Assembly (NCBI GenBank): GCA_964586455.1
Contig: CAZPHV010000021.1
Coordinates: 9,949 to 73,948 of the forward strand
Reading direction: 5' to 3'
Length of the DNA stretch: 64,000 nucleotides
Source of the DNA: Aquimonas sp964586455
GTDB taxonomy: Bacteria > Pseudomonadota > Gammaproteobacteria > Xanthomonadales > Xanthomonadaceae
How positions within the stretch are numbered: the stretch's first letter is position 1; each line of letters opens with the position of its first letter. The position numbers and the translations under genes are program-made. The notes under the pieces were generated by a model. The model was given only the letters and a program-made list of their open reading frames with translations. It was not told where the DNA came from and did no database searches. Below, one piece after another: positions 25,746 through 34,556 of the stretch.

Positions 25746-26687
25746 ATGCGCACTCTGTTTCCCGCACTCGAGCCCTATGCCAGCGGTGAGCTGGCCGTCT
25801 CCGTACGCCATACCCTGTACTTCGAAGAGTGCGGCAACCCCAAAGGCAAGCCGGTGGTGATGTTGCACGGTGGGCCCGGCGGCGGCTGCAGCGCGAAGAT
25901 GCGACAGTTCCACGATCCTGCGAAGTACCGCATCGTGCTGTTCGATCAGCGCGGCGCCGGTCGCTCGCGACCGCATGCGGACCTGGTCGACAACACCACC
26001 TGGGACCTGGTCGCCGATATCGAGCGCCTGCGCGTGCACCTGGGCATCGAGCGCTGGCAGGTATTCGGCGGCAGCTGGGGTTCGACCCTGGCGCTGGCCT
26101 ATGCCGAAACCCACCCCGACCGTGTGACCGAGCTGGTGCTGCGCGGCATTTTCATGCTGCGGCGCTGGGAGCTTGAGTGGTTCTATCAGGAAGGCGCCTC
26201 GCGTCTGTTCCCGGACGCCTGGCAGCACTATCTGACGCCAATTCCCGCGGTCGAGCGCGCGGACCTGATCAGCGCCTACCACCGGCGGCTCACGTCCAGC
26301 GACGCGGCGGTTCGCGTCGAAGCTGCGCGCGCCTGGTCGGTCTGGGAAGCGGCCACCAGCTTCCTGCACCAGGATCCCGACTTCATCGCCTCGCACGAGG
26401 CCGACGACTTCGCGCTGGCGTTTGCGCGCATCGAAAGCCACTACTTCGTCAACGGCGGCTTCTTCGAGGTCGAGGACCAGCTGCTGCGCGACGTCGGCCG
26501 CATCCGCCACATCCCCACCACCATTGTTCACGGCCGCTACGATGTGGTCTGCCCGGTACAGAACGCCTGGGAGCTCAAGCAGGCCTTGCCAGACGCGGAT
26601 CTGGTGATCACCGCCGATGCCGGCCACTCGGCGTTTGAGCCCGCCAACGTGGATGCGCTGGTGGCCGCGACCGAGCGGTATGGGTGA
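25746..26687 (+). CDS. pip: Proline iminopeptidase
   Basis: Alpha/beta-hydrolase (peptidase family S33) that removes N-terminal proline. It is 313 residues with the oxyanion motif MLHGGPGGGCS, FDQRGAGRSRP, nucleophile elbow GGSWGS (S110), the Asp region HGRYDVVCP and the His in AGHSAFEP. The start MRTLFPALEPYASG matches the family; the longer open frame upstream runs through non-coding sequence. Cytoplasmic, no signal peptide. Stands alone. Confidence 0.93.
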   Translation: MRTLFPALEPYASGELAVSVRHTLYFEECGNPKGKPVVMLHGGPGGGCSAKMRQFHDPAKYRIVLFDQRGAGRSRPHADLVDNTTWDLVADIERLRVHLGIERWQVFGGSWGSTLALAYAETHPDRVTELVLRGIFMLRRWELEWFYQEGASRLFPDAWQHYLTPIPAVERADLISAYHRRLTSSDAAVRVEAARAWSVWEAATSFLHQDPDFIASHEADDFALAFARIESHYFVNGGFFEVEDQLLRDVGRIRHIPTTIVHGRYDVVCPVQNAWELKQALPDADLVITADAGHSAFEPANVDALVAATERYG

Positions 26688-26693
26688 AGAGCC

Positions 26694-26722
26694 GGGATTC
26701 GCGATTTGGGATTCGGGATTCG
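26694..26722. repeat. GGGATTC repeat block after pip
   Basis: GAGCCGGGATTCGCGATTTG followed by two further GGGATTC units starts 2 bp after the pip stop. No inverted partner was seen, but about 60 bp further on GAGCCCCTCTCCCC resembles part of the spacer of the element inside the pullulanase gene. Confidence 0.85.
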
Positions 26723-26919
26723 TAGAGCGCGCTGCGCGAGACCGGGCGTAGCCTCTCCGCATTCGCCTCTTGGAGCCCCTCTCCCCACGGAGCGGTTCGG
26801 GGGCGCTGATCGGCTGCCGGTGGCAGCCGATGACCCCGGGAGCCCGAGCGGAGCGAGGGCAAGGGATTGCAGAGAGGCAGTTCGAAGCCGCGTGCTCTGC
26901 GACTTCGACAGGGAAGACT

Positions 26920-28533
26920 TCAGCGCCGCGCAAACACCGCGCCGTAGCCGGGCAGTTCGACGCGCCCCTCGCGCACCACGCCGCCTACCAGGCCGTGGTC
27001 TTCCAGCGCCTGTGCGCCCCGTGCTTCGTCGAGCGTCAGCGTTTGCGGCTCCGCACTCAAATTGAAACAACACAGCAGGCGGCTGCCTTCGAAGGCGCGC
27101 TCGAAGACCAGTACCGGCTCTTCAGTGCCAAGCATTCGCACCTCACCCCAGCGCAGCGCCGGCAGCTGGCTGCGAAAGCGCATGAAGCCGCGGAAGCGTT
27201 GCAACGCTGAATCGCTGCGCGCAGCCTGTGCTTCGACATTGAGCTGCAGATGCTCAGCCGGCACCGGCAGCCAAGGGTGCGCCTCAGTGAATCCACCCTT
27301 GTCGATACCGCGCCAGGGCATCGGCGTACGACAGCCATCGCGGCCCTTGAAGTTCGGCCAGAACGCGATGCCGTAGGGATCCTGCAGCAGCTCGAACGGA
27401 ATGTCGGCTTCGGGCAGGCCGAGCTCCTCGCCCTGATAGACGCAGACTGAGCCGCGCAGGCTGCAGACCATCGCGCTCAACATCGCCGCCATGTGTGCCG
27501 GTGGATGCGCGCCGCCCCAGCGCGTCACCACGCGCTGCGAATCGTGGTTGCTGATCGACCAGCAGGGCCAGCCCGCGCTCATCTTGGCCTCAAGATCGTT
27601 CACCGTGCGACGCACATGCTCGACGCTGAAGTCCGGCGTCAGCAGCTCGAAGCTGTAGCCCATGTGCAGGCGCTCGGGGCCGGTGTATTCGGCCATGGTC
27701 GCCAGCGAGTCCTCGGACGAAATCTCGCCCAGCGCCGCGACCTCACCGAACTCGTCCATCAGCGTGCGCAGCTTGCGCAGAAACTCGAGATTTTCCGGTT
27801 GGGTGTTGTTGTACCAGTGGTACTGGTAGGCATACGGGTTGTCCGGCGAGAAGCCTCGGCCGGTGCGCAGTGCGGCGGGCTTGGCCGGGTTGTCGCGCAG
27901 CTGTGCATCGTGGAAGCAGAAGTTGATCGCGTCCAGGCGCAGGCCGTCGACTCCGCGCTCCAGCCAGAAGCGGACGTTGTCCAAGGACGCCTGCTGCACG
28001 TCCGGGTTGTGGAAGTTGAGGTCCGGCTGACTGACCAGGAAGTTGTGCAGGTAGTACTGCTCGCGGCGCGGCTCCCACTGCCAGGCGCAGCCGCCGAACA
28101 GCGACAGCCAATTATTCGGCGGCGTACCATCCGGCTTGGGCTCGGCCCAGACGTACCAGTCGGCCTTCGGGTTGTCGCGACTCTGCCGGCTCTCCTGGAA
28201 CCAGGCGTGCTCGCTCGAGGTATGGCTCAAGACCTGATCGATGATCACCTTGAGGCCCAGCCCGTGGGCCTTGGCAATCAGCCGGTCGAAATCGGCCAAG
28301 GTGCCGAACATCGGGTCCACATCGCGGTAGTCGGCGATGTCATAGCCGAAGTCAGCCATCGGCGAGCGAAAGAACGGGCTGATCCAGATCGCATCGACGC
28401 CGAGGCCGGCGACATAGTCGAGCCGTTCAATGATGCCCGGCAGATCGCCAACGCCATCGCCATTGCTGTCCTGGAAGCTGCGCGGGTAGATCTGATAGAT
28501 GACGGCGCCGCGCCACCAGGGGGCTGTGCTCAT
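26920..28533 (-). CDS. GH13 alpha-glucosidase (oligo-1,6-glucosidase type)
   Basis: Glycoside hydrolase family 13 enzyme acting on maltose and maltooligosaccharides. It is 537 residues and lacks a signal peptide, so probably cytoplasmic. The (beta/alpha)8 motifs are IIDQVLSHTS (near 97), GVDGLRLDAINF with nucleophile D201, ALGEISSED with acid/base E270, and SNHDSQR with D331. SNHDSQR and CYNWGYDP-free architecture fit the alpha-glucosidase subgroup common in Xanthomonas rather than amylases. It lies downstream of the pullulanase on the same strand; a palindromic operator candidate stands 105 bp upstream. Confidence 0.9.
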   Translation of the reverse strand: MSTAPWWRGAVIYQIYPRSFQDSNGDGVGDLPGIIERLDYVAGLGVDAIWISPFFRSPMADFGYDIADYRDVDPMFGTLADFDRLIAKAHGLGLKVIIDQVLSHTSSEHAWFQESRQSRDNPKADWYVWAEPKPDGTPPNNWLSLFGGCAWQWEPRREQYYLHNFLVSQPDLNFHNPDVQQASLDNVRFWLERGVDGLRLDAINFCFHDAQLRDNPAKPAALRTGRGFSPDNPYAYQYHWYNNTQPENLEFLRKLRTLMDEFGEVAALGEISSEDSLATMAEYTGPERLHMGYSFELLTPDFSVEHVRRTVNDLEAKMSAGWPCWSISNHDSQRVVTRWGGAHPPAHMAAMLSAMVCSLRGSVCVYQGEELGLPEADIPFELLQDPYGIAFWPNFKGRDGCRTPMPWRGIDKGGFTEAHPWLPVPAEHLQLNVEAQAARSDSALQRFRGFMRFRSQLPALRWGEVRMLGTEEPVLVFERAFEGSRLLCCFNLSAEPQTLTLDEARGAQALEDHGLVGGVVREGRVELPGYGAVFARR

Positions 28534-28637
28534 GTATGCGTCCAGCGAAAGTGGGCCTGCGCTGCGACCGCGAACAGGCGTGGATACGTGAAGTTGGCAG
28601 CAAGCTTAATCAGCCCACGGCATGCTGCCGCGGCACG

Positions 28638-28651
28638 TGCATACGTATTCA
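28638..28651 (-). promoter_or_regulatory. LacI-type operator candidate upstream of the GH13 gene
   Basis: TGCATACGTATTCA is a near-perfect palindrome centred on CG, sharing GCATACGTAT with the site at 31775 upstream of the pullulanase. It lies in the 262-bp gap before the alpha-glucosidase gene. The form fits maltose-type LacI-family regulators; no such regulator is encoded in the window. Confidence 0.6.
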
Positions 28652-28795
28652 TGCGCCGCGGAGGCGCCTGAGGGCTGGTCAGCCTATGTTCGTCTGCAGC
28701 ACGAACTACTGTCTGAGCATGCAGATACCGCTGCCACCACCCGGTGGTCGACTTTGCTTCTGCAGCAAATCGGACGATGCACTGCGCGAAGAGCA

Positions 28796-31711
28796 TCAGC
28801 GTGCGCGCACCCAGACCACCGCCGTGCGCCCGGGAATCACCAGCGTTCCGGCAGCCTCAGTTCCTTCTGCATGTATCACGGCCTCGCGAGCCCGCACGTC
28901 GACACCTTCGGCCAGGACGGGATGCAGCTGCCAATCGGCGCGCGCGAGTTCGGCGTGCTCTGAACCGAGCGCAAGAGTTCGCACCCCGGGGCTGACGTTG
29001 AGCGCGTACAGCACCGCCGCGTGCGGGCTGTCCGCGTATCCGCTGCCGTCGATCATCGCCACGATCAGACCTGACTCCGGTGCGGTCGGCAGAAAGCGCA
29101 GCCGTGTCTGCACATCCTCCGCCGTAGACAGCCGCAGCAGAGGCGTTTGCGCGCGCAGACGCAGCCAGTCGAGAAAGGCGCGCCGCGTGTAGTCCACCAC
29201 CTCGACTGAAGGCCTCAGCGCAGGATCGGCCAGCAGCTCGCGCATCAGCGGCCAGTCGTTCTGGTTGTCCCAAGCCGGCGGCAGCCCTCGACCGAAGCCA
29301 TTGTCCACGCCGCTGTAGTCGAGCCGGTTGAAGTGATCGCCACTGTCGTAGCTGTTGCGGTCCAGCGACTTGCTGCGCAGCACCTCGATGCCCGCATGGA
29401 AATAGGGCACGCCCTGGCTGAGCAGGTTGAAAGCCATGCCCAGCACCTGCACCCGTGCGCGCTCGTCTGCCGACGTGTCCTGCGGCAGGCGCAGCGCGTT
29501 GATGTCGTACAGGGTCTGGTTGTCGTGGTTCTCGACGTAGTTGACCACTTCATTCGGCGAGGACACGTAGCCCGCCGGCTGGCCGGCGTAGTCGAATGCG
29601 CGCAGCGGCCGTTCGACGCCGTCACTGCCGCGCATCCGGTAGTCGTGCAGCGTGCCGGCCAGGCCGACCTTAGCGAGGGCCGCTTGCGCGGGATTCGGGA
29701 TTCGGGATTCGGGATCTGAAGCTTGCATGCCGATCGATTGAGGCGATCCCGTCCCCTCTCCCCAACCCCTCTCCCTCAAGGGGAGAGGGGCTTGAAGAGA
29801 CGGCGACCGTTGTTCTGGCGTCTGGCGTTGATCTGCCGGATTCGAATCCCGAATCCCGAATCCCGAATCCCAGCTGTTCAACCACCCGTACGCCGTCCGC
29901 AACTCCGCCCCCGCGGTCGCCGCTCCACCACCACGCAAGGCATCGCGCGCGCGGTCGCTGAAGGTGGCGATGCCGCTGCCGGCCAGGCTCAGCTGGCTGG
30001 CCTGCTCGAAACGCAGGCCATCCGCCACCTCGCCGAAGTTCCAGCCCTCGCCGATGATCGGAATGCGCTTGCCGGCCGCGGCATCGACCGCGTCCATCAG
30101 CGCGAGCATCGCCGCTTTCGGCTGGTGCCCCATCAGATCGAAGCGGAAACCGTCGATGCGGTAATCGCGCGCCCACACCACGGCGGAGTCGATCATCAGG
30201 CGCGCCATCATCGCGTGCTCGGTGGCGGTGTTTTCGCAGCAGGTGCTGCGCTCGATCGCGCCCTTCGCATCCAGCCGGTGGTAGTAGCCGGGCACGATCC
30301 GATCGAGCACCGACTTCTCATGCTGACCGGCATGGCTGGTGTGGTTGTAGACCACGTCCAGGCCCACGCGCAGGCCCAATTCGTGCAGCGCCATGACCAT
30401 CCGGCGGAATTCACGGATGCGCACCGCGCCGTCGCGGGCCTCCGAGGCGTAGCTGCCTTCCGGCACGGTGAAGTGCTGCGGGTCGTAGCCCCAGTTGTAG
30501 CAGTCCCGGTGTTTGACCGCGGCGATCATGGACTGCTGTTGTTCGCTGTCCGCTGCGCCGGTCACCACCGGCGTCACGCAGCCGGTTTCCGGAATCGTGC
30601 TGATGTCGTACACGGGCAGCAAGTGCACGTCACTCAGCCCCGCTTCGGCGAGCGCACGCAGATGGCGCACGCCGAGACTGTCGTTCTGCGCAAAGCCGAG
30701 ATAGCGGCCGCGATGCTGGGGCGGCACGCTCGTGTCGTCGCGCGAGAAGTCGCGCACATGCAGCTCGTACAGCACCATGTCGACGTTGTGCGCCGGCGCG
30801 GGCGGCCGTGGATGCGTGTCCCAGCCCGCGGGCTTGAAGCGCGCATCGTCGAGGTCGACCACCATCGCACGGCGTCCGTCGGCGCCAAGGCCGAGCGCAT
30901 ACGGGTCGGTGACGCGGTTGCGCACTTGGCCCAGACCCGGCACGAACACGTCGACCAGGTAGGTGTAGTAGCTGCCGAGCTGCGCGTCGGGCAGGCGCGC
31001 CGACCACACGCCGCTGGTTGCGTCGCGTTCGAGCGCGCGTGCGGACAGGGCCTCGCTGCGATCGTCGGCATGCACACAGACCGCGACCTGCTGCGCAGTC
31101 GGCGCCCACAACGCGAACCGCACCGCGTCCGCGTCGGGCTGAGCCCCGAGAGGCACATCCAGCGCGGCGCGGTAGCGCGCATCCAGCGCGGCCGCATGCT
31201 GCAGGCGGGTGTGCGCCTGCGTTCGACCGTCGGCGTCGAGCGCGGCGATCACGAGATCGCCCTGCAGCAGCGGCGCGAGGTCGATCAAGGGCGGCAGCAC
31301 GAACTCGGGGCCACCGCCAAACCACCGGAAGCGCGCGTACTGCTCGATCGGGATCGCGTTGCTGACGCCCACCAGGTCGATCGTATCCACGCCATCGGGC
31401 GGGCGTGCGTCTGCCCCCAGCGTGAGCGCGGTGTTCGAATGCAGCAGCACGATGCGCGCAGCTTCCGGCGCCTGCGGCCAGCGCAGACGCTGTGCATCCA
31501 GCCAGATCGCCTGCGCCACGGCAGGCAGGCGAGAGGGCGTCAAAACCCGAAAATGCGAGTCGGCATCACAATCCGCGCGAAGCTTCTCGTCGGCGCGTGC
31601 CGCGTCGGTCAAGCCAGCCAGCAGCAGCGCGACAGCGCAGACGCCGGGCAGTGTCGAACGCCGCCGAAGCAGAGTGCGAAGGGCGGAGCCAAGCGAGACG
31701 GTATCGCGCAT
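28796..31711 (-). CDS. pulA: Pullulanase-type alpha-1,6-glucosidase with repeat-derived insertion
   Basis: Exported debranching enzyme of GH13 cleaving alpha-1,6 links in pullulan and amylopectin. It is 971 residues: signal peptide (1-41), N-terminal domains, CBM48-like VRFALWAPTAQQVAVCVH, and the catalytic barrel with YNWGYDPQHF (pullulanase signature), VVYNHTSHAG, GFRFDLMGH (nucleophile D525), IIGEGWNFGEV (acid/base E555) and VENHDNQ (D730). About 60 residues (614-674) are translated from a GGGATTC inverted-repeat element at 29691-29871, which keeps the frame open. The insertion sits in the loop between TAYGWLN and KVGLAGTLHDYR, outside the catalytic motifs, so activity may survive. Confidence 0.92.
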   Translation of the reverse strand: MRDTVSLGSALRTLLRRRSTLPGVCAVALLLAGLTDAARADEKLRADCDADSHFRVLTPSRLPAVAQAIWLDAQRLRWPQAPEAARIVLLHSNTALTLGADARPPDGVDTIDLVGVSNAIPIEQYARFRWFGGGPEFVLPPLIDLAPLLQGDLVIAALDADGRTQAHTRLQHAAALDARYRAALDVPLGAQPDADAVRFALWAPTAQQVAVCVHADDRSEALSARALERDATSGVWSARLPDAQLGSYYTYLVDVFVPGLGQVRNRVTDPYALGLGADGRRAMVVDLDDARFKPAGWDTHPRPPAPAHNVDMVLYELHVRDFSRDDTSVPPQHRGRYLGFAQNDSLGVRHLRALAEAGLSDVHLLPVYDISTIPETGCVTPVVTGAADSEQQQSMIAAVKHRDCYNWGYDPQHFTVPEGSYASEARDGAVRIREFRRMVMALHELGLRVGLDVVYNHTSHAGQHEKSVLDRIVPGYYHRLDAKGAIERSTCCENTATEHAMMARLMIDSAVVWARDYRIDGFRFDLMGHQPKAAMLALMDAVDAAAGKRIPIIGEGWNFGEVADGLRFEQASQLSLAGSGIATFSDRARDALRGGGAATAGAELRTAYGWLNSWDSGFGIRDSNPADQRQTPEQRSPSLQAPLPLRERGWGEGTGSPQSIGMQASDPESRIPNPAQAALAKVGLAGTLHDYRMRGSDGVERPLRAFDYAGQPAGYVSSPNEVVNYVENHDNQTLYDINALRLPQDTSADERARVQVLGMAFNLLSQGVPYFHAGIEVLRSKSLDRNSYDSGDHFNRLDYSGVDNGFGRGLPPAWDNQNDWPLMRELLADPALRPSVEVVDYTRRAFLDWLRLRAQTPLLRLSTAEDVQTRLRFLPTAPESGLIVAMIDGSGYADSPHAAVLYALNVSPGVRTLALGSEHAELARADWQLHPVLAEGVDVRAREAVIHAEGTEAAGTLVIPGRTAVVWVRAR
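29691..29871. repeat. GGGATTC inverted-repeat element inside the pullulanase gene
   Basis: Four tandem heptamers (GGGATTC x3, GGGATCT) at 29691-29718 face four GAATCCC units at 29844-29871. The spacer contains CCCCTCTCCC-rich sequence. The element is translated as part of the pullulanase on the minus strand without a stop. Its arms match those at 15917 and 11061. Confidence 0.95.
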
Positions 31712-32046
31712 CAGGGCGCTCCTCAGGGGCGGGTCAGCCGTCGATCCTAGCTGTCCGTGCGCGAGCCGGGGCCTGCATACGTATGCGTCGCAGCTGCAGC
31801 ACAGAACCGGTGCCCTAGCCGGCTAGCATCCGGTGCAGCAATGGGGGGCTGGAGGATGTACGGCTTTGTAGGTTGGGTTGAGCTGAAGGCGAAACCCAAC
31901 AGCGCAGTACTGAGGGCTCGCGGCTGCAATCGGGTTCACACGCCTTGGCTTGTGCCGAGCGTGAGTTCAGCACAGGGGCTCGCTTCGGCGACCGATGCGG
32001 CGACGGGTCCAGTCAGACGCGTCCAATCCAGAACAGGGCAGGGCAC
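31712..32046. other. Divergent promoter region of the glucan cluster
   Basis: The 335-bp gap between the pullulanase (minus) and the GH133-like lipoprotein gene (plus) has no gene. It contains the operator candidate at 31775-31786, placed to affect both genes; no clear -35/-10 pair was identified by eye. Confidence 0.6.
31775..31786. promoter_or_regulatory. Perfect 12-bp palindrome, LacI-type operator candidate
   Basis: GCATACGTATGC is a perfect palindrome 64 bp upstream of the pullulanase start and 261 bp upstream of the divergent lipoprotein gene. An almost identical site at 28638 precedes the GH13 gene, which supports a shared regulator of alpha-glucan use. Confidence 0.7.
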
Positions 32047-34539
32047 ATGCATCGCAATCAACTGAAGCGTGTCATTCGATCGCAGCGACGCGCATTCGCC
32101 GGCGCACTCGCGCTGCTCTGCCTGTGTCTCTCCGGCTGCGCGAGCGCGCCCGTGACGCCGCCGCTGTTGTTGACCCGCACACCCTCCGCGCAGGCCACCG
32201 CGCATGGCGCGCAAGACTTCTTCGCCGACATGGCGATCACGATCGCGCCCGGCGAGCGCGCGCAGTTCGTCGCCGGCGACAATCGGGCCGGCTATTACGA
32301 GGGCTGGACCCACGGCTATCGCGGCGGCGTCGGCTATCGCATCGGTGAGCTCAGCCTGTTCGAAGATCGCGCGGCCTACGTGGCGGGCCGACGACTGCCG
32401 CGCGAGTCGGCGCAGAGCGAGCGCATTCTTCCCTTTGGTCACTGCGTGCAGCACGCGGCCGCGCGCGATTGCCTGCTGCTGCACAGCGGTCGTGCAGCAC
32501 TCAGCCTGCGCATCGAAAGCGACGAAGCGGCCGAGCTGTCCCTGCTGCCACTCTGGGGCGAGGCGCTTGAGGGCTACCGAATCGAGCTCGCGGCAGGGGT
32601 GTTGGTTCTGGCGCCATCGATGCCGACGCCGGGGGACGGCCATCCCGACTGGATCGCGATCAGCGCCGACCAGAGCCTGCGCATCGAGCGCGCGCCGGCG
32701 CTTTCGCGCGCAGATCGACGCGCGCTGGCGCCCGCCGCGCGTGCGCCCCTGCTGCGCTTTTCGAGTGCCGAGCCGGCGACTCGCCTCACCCTGCACATCG
32801 CCTATGGCGACAGTCGCGATGAGGCGCTGGCGGCGGCGCGCGAGCTTGCAGATGTCGACAGTTGGAGCGCCCAGCTGGCCCAGCACCATGAGCGCCTGTC
32901 CAGGGCTGAGCTGCGTACCCCTGACGCTGACTACAACCGCGCCCTGCAGTGGGCGCAGGCCAGCGCCTACAGTTTCGTAGTGGAACAGTATGGTCCCGGG
33001 ATCTGGGCGGGCCTGCCCTGGTTCCGCGACAACTGGGGGCGCGACACCTTCATCGCGCTGCCTGGCACCCTGCTGGTATCCGGCCGATTCGATGAAGCCC
33101 GGGCGGTGTTGGCGGCGTTTGCAGAGCGTCAGCAGCGTGACCCTGCTTCACCGGACTACGGACGCGTGCCCAACCGCGTGGCGACAAACCAACCGACGAT
33201 CTACAACACGGTCGACGGCACGCCCTGGCTGCTGCGGTCGGGCCTGGAGTACGTGCGCTACAGCGGCGACCTCGGTTTTGCCGACCAGCTGATCGCGTTG
33301 GCGAGGATCTACGTGGAGGGCGCACAGCGACATCTGGATTCCGAGGGCCTGCTGAAGCACGCCGATGCCGACACCTGGATGGACGCGCGCATCTACGAGA
33401 ACGGCCCGGCCTGGTCGCCGCGCGGCGATCGTGCGGTCGAGATCCAGGCGCTGTGGATCACCGCGCTCGAAAGCGCGGCCGAGCTGGCCGAAGCCCGCGG
33501 TCAAGCCGCCGACGCGCAGGTCTGGCGGGTACAGGCACAGCGCGCGCGCACTGCGGTGCAGAAGCGCTTCCGCGTCGACGGACGGGTGGCCGATCGTCTG
33601 CGTGCTGACGGCAGCGCCGATCTGGCGCGACGGCCGAATGCGCTGATGCTGATCAGCGTGCCCTGGGCGCCGATCCTCGATGCGCGCGATGAAGCCAGCC
33701 TGCTGCGCGACAGCGTTGAGCACCTGCTGTTTCCCTACGGCATCGCCTCGCTCGAGCCCGCGCATCCACTGTTTCATCCACGTCACGAGAATCCATCGCT
33801 GCACCACAAGGACTCCGGCTACCACAACGGCACGGTCTGGGGCTGGAATGCGGGCTTCGTGATCACCGCGCTCAATCGTCATGGACAGCAGGCGCTCAGC
33901 TGGCGTCTGAGCCGTGAGCTGGCCCGGCAGATTCTCGAGGTCGGCACGCGCGGCAGCATGAGCGAGCTGCTGGACGCCGCGGCTGCTGCCGATGGCCTGC
34001 CGCAGCCATCGGGCACCTACGCGCAGTCGTGGAGCGTGGCCGAATTCACCCGCAACGCCTGGCAGGACTACCTCGGTTTCAGGCCCGATCTGCTGCGCGG
34101 CGTGCTGCACTTCGTCCCGGCGCTTCCTCAGGACTGGACCGATATCGAGGCGCGTCTGCCCTTCGGCCGCGCGGGCCAGTCGCTCACGCTGCACGTGCTG
34201 CAGAACCAGGACACGCAACGCTGGCGCTTCGCGGGTGTAGCCGATGCGGTTCACGGGCTTGAGATCGACCTGCTGCGCGCAGAGGGTGGTCGCGCGCGGG
34301 TGGCCTTCGAACTGGGCGCTGAGCCGCGCGAACTGCGCTGGAACGGCGTACGCGCCACGCTGGACGGGGCCGAACTACCGCAGCGGCCGGTGCTCGAATC
34401 CACGCTCGATCAACTGCAAGGCCTGCAGTTCGCATCGCCGCCGTCCGCTGATGCCGCGCACTATCCGATGACCCGCGCTGTCGACGTGCTGCGCCGGCAG
34501 ATTCTGGGAGGCGATCGCAGCGAGCCAGCAATTCCGTGA
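32047..34539 (+). CDS. Lipoprotein amylo-alpha-1,6-glucosidase-like protein (glycogen debranching family)
   Basis: An 830-residue predicted lipoprotein: signal segment AFAGALALLCLCLSGC with lipobox LSGC, so it is anchored in a membrane facing the periplasm or outside. The (alpha/alpha)6 catalytic region of the glycogen-debranching C-terminal family shows as WFRDNWGRDTFIALPGTLL, NRVATNQPTIYNTVDGT, HADADTWMDARI and YHNGTVWGWNAGF. The start MHRNQLKRV gives a proper signal peptide; an upstream open extension does not. Divergent from the pullulanase, so the two probably process branched glucans together. Confidence 0.85.
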   Translation: MHRNQLKRVIRSQRRAFAGALALLCLCLSGCASAPVTPPLLLTRTPSAQATAHGAQDFFADMAITIAPGERAQFVAGDNRAGYYEGWTHGYRGGVGYRIGELSLFEDRAAYVAGRRLPRESAQSERILPFGHCVQHAAARDCLLLHSGRAALSLRIESDEAAELSLLPLWGEALEGYRIELAAGVLVLAPSMPTPGDGHPDWIAISADQSLRIERAPALSRADRRALAPAARAPLLRFSSAEPATRLTLHIAYGDSRDEALAAARELADVDSWSAQLAQHHERLSRAELRTPDADYNRALQWAQASAYSFVVEQYGPGIWAGLPWFRDNWGRDTFIALPGTLLVSGRFDEARAVLAAFAERQQRDPASPDYGRVPNRVATNQPTIYNTVDGTPWLLRSGLEYVRYSGDLGFADQLIALARIYVEGAQRHLDSEGLLKHADADTWMDARIYENGPAWSPRGDRAVEIQALWITALESAAELAEARGQAADAQVWRVQAQRARTAVQKRFRVDGRVADRLRADGSADLARRPNALMLISVPWAPILDARDEASLLRDSVEHLLFPYGIASLEPAHPLFHPRHENPSLHHKDSGYHNGTVWGWNAGFVITALNRHGQQALSWRLSRELARQILEVGTRGSMSELLDAAAAADGLPQPSGTYAQSWSVAEFTRNAWQDYLGFRPDLLRGVLHFVPALPQDWTDIEARLPFGRAGQSLTLHVLQNQDTQRWRFAGVADAVHGLEIDLLRAEGGRARVAFELGAEPRELRWNGVRATLDGAELPQRPVLESTLDQLQGLQFASPPSADAAHYPMTRAVDVLRRQILGGDRSEPAIP

Positions 34540-34556
34540 GACGCTCGACGCGGATC

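Noticed and set aside
27493..28671. Plus-strand frame of 392 codons over the GH13 gene
   Set aside because: Opposite strand of a gene with all GH13 motifs; no family resemblance.
29723..31750. Plus-strand frame of 675 codons over the pullulanase gene
   Set aside because: Shadow of the pullulanase; arginine- and histidine-rich with no domain.
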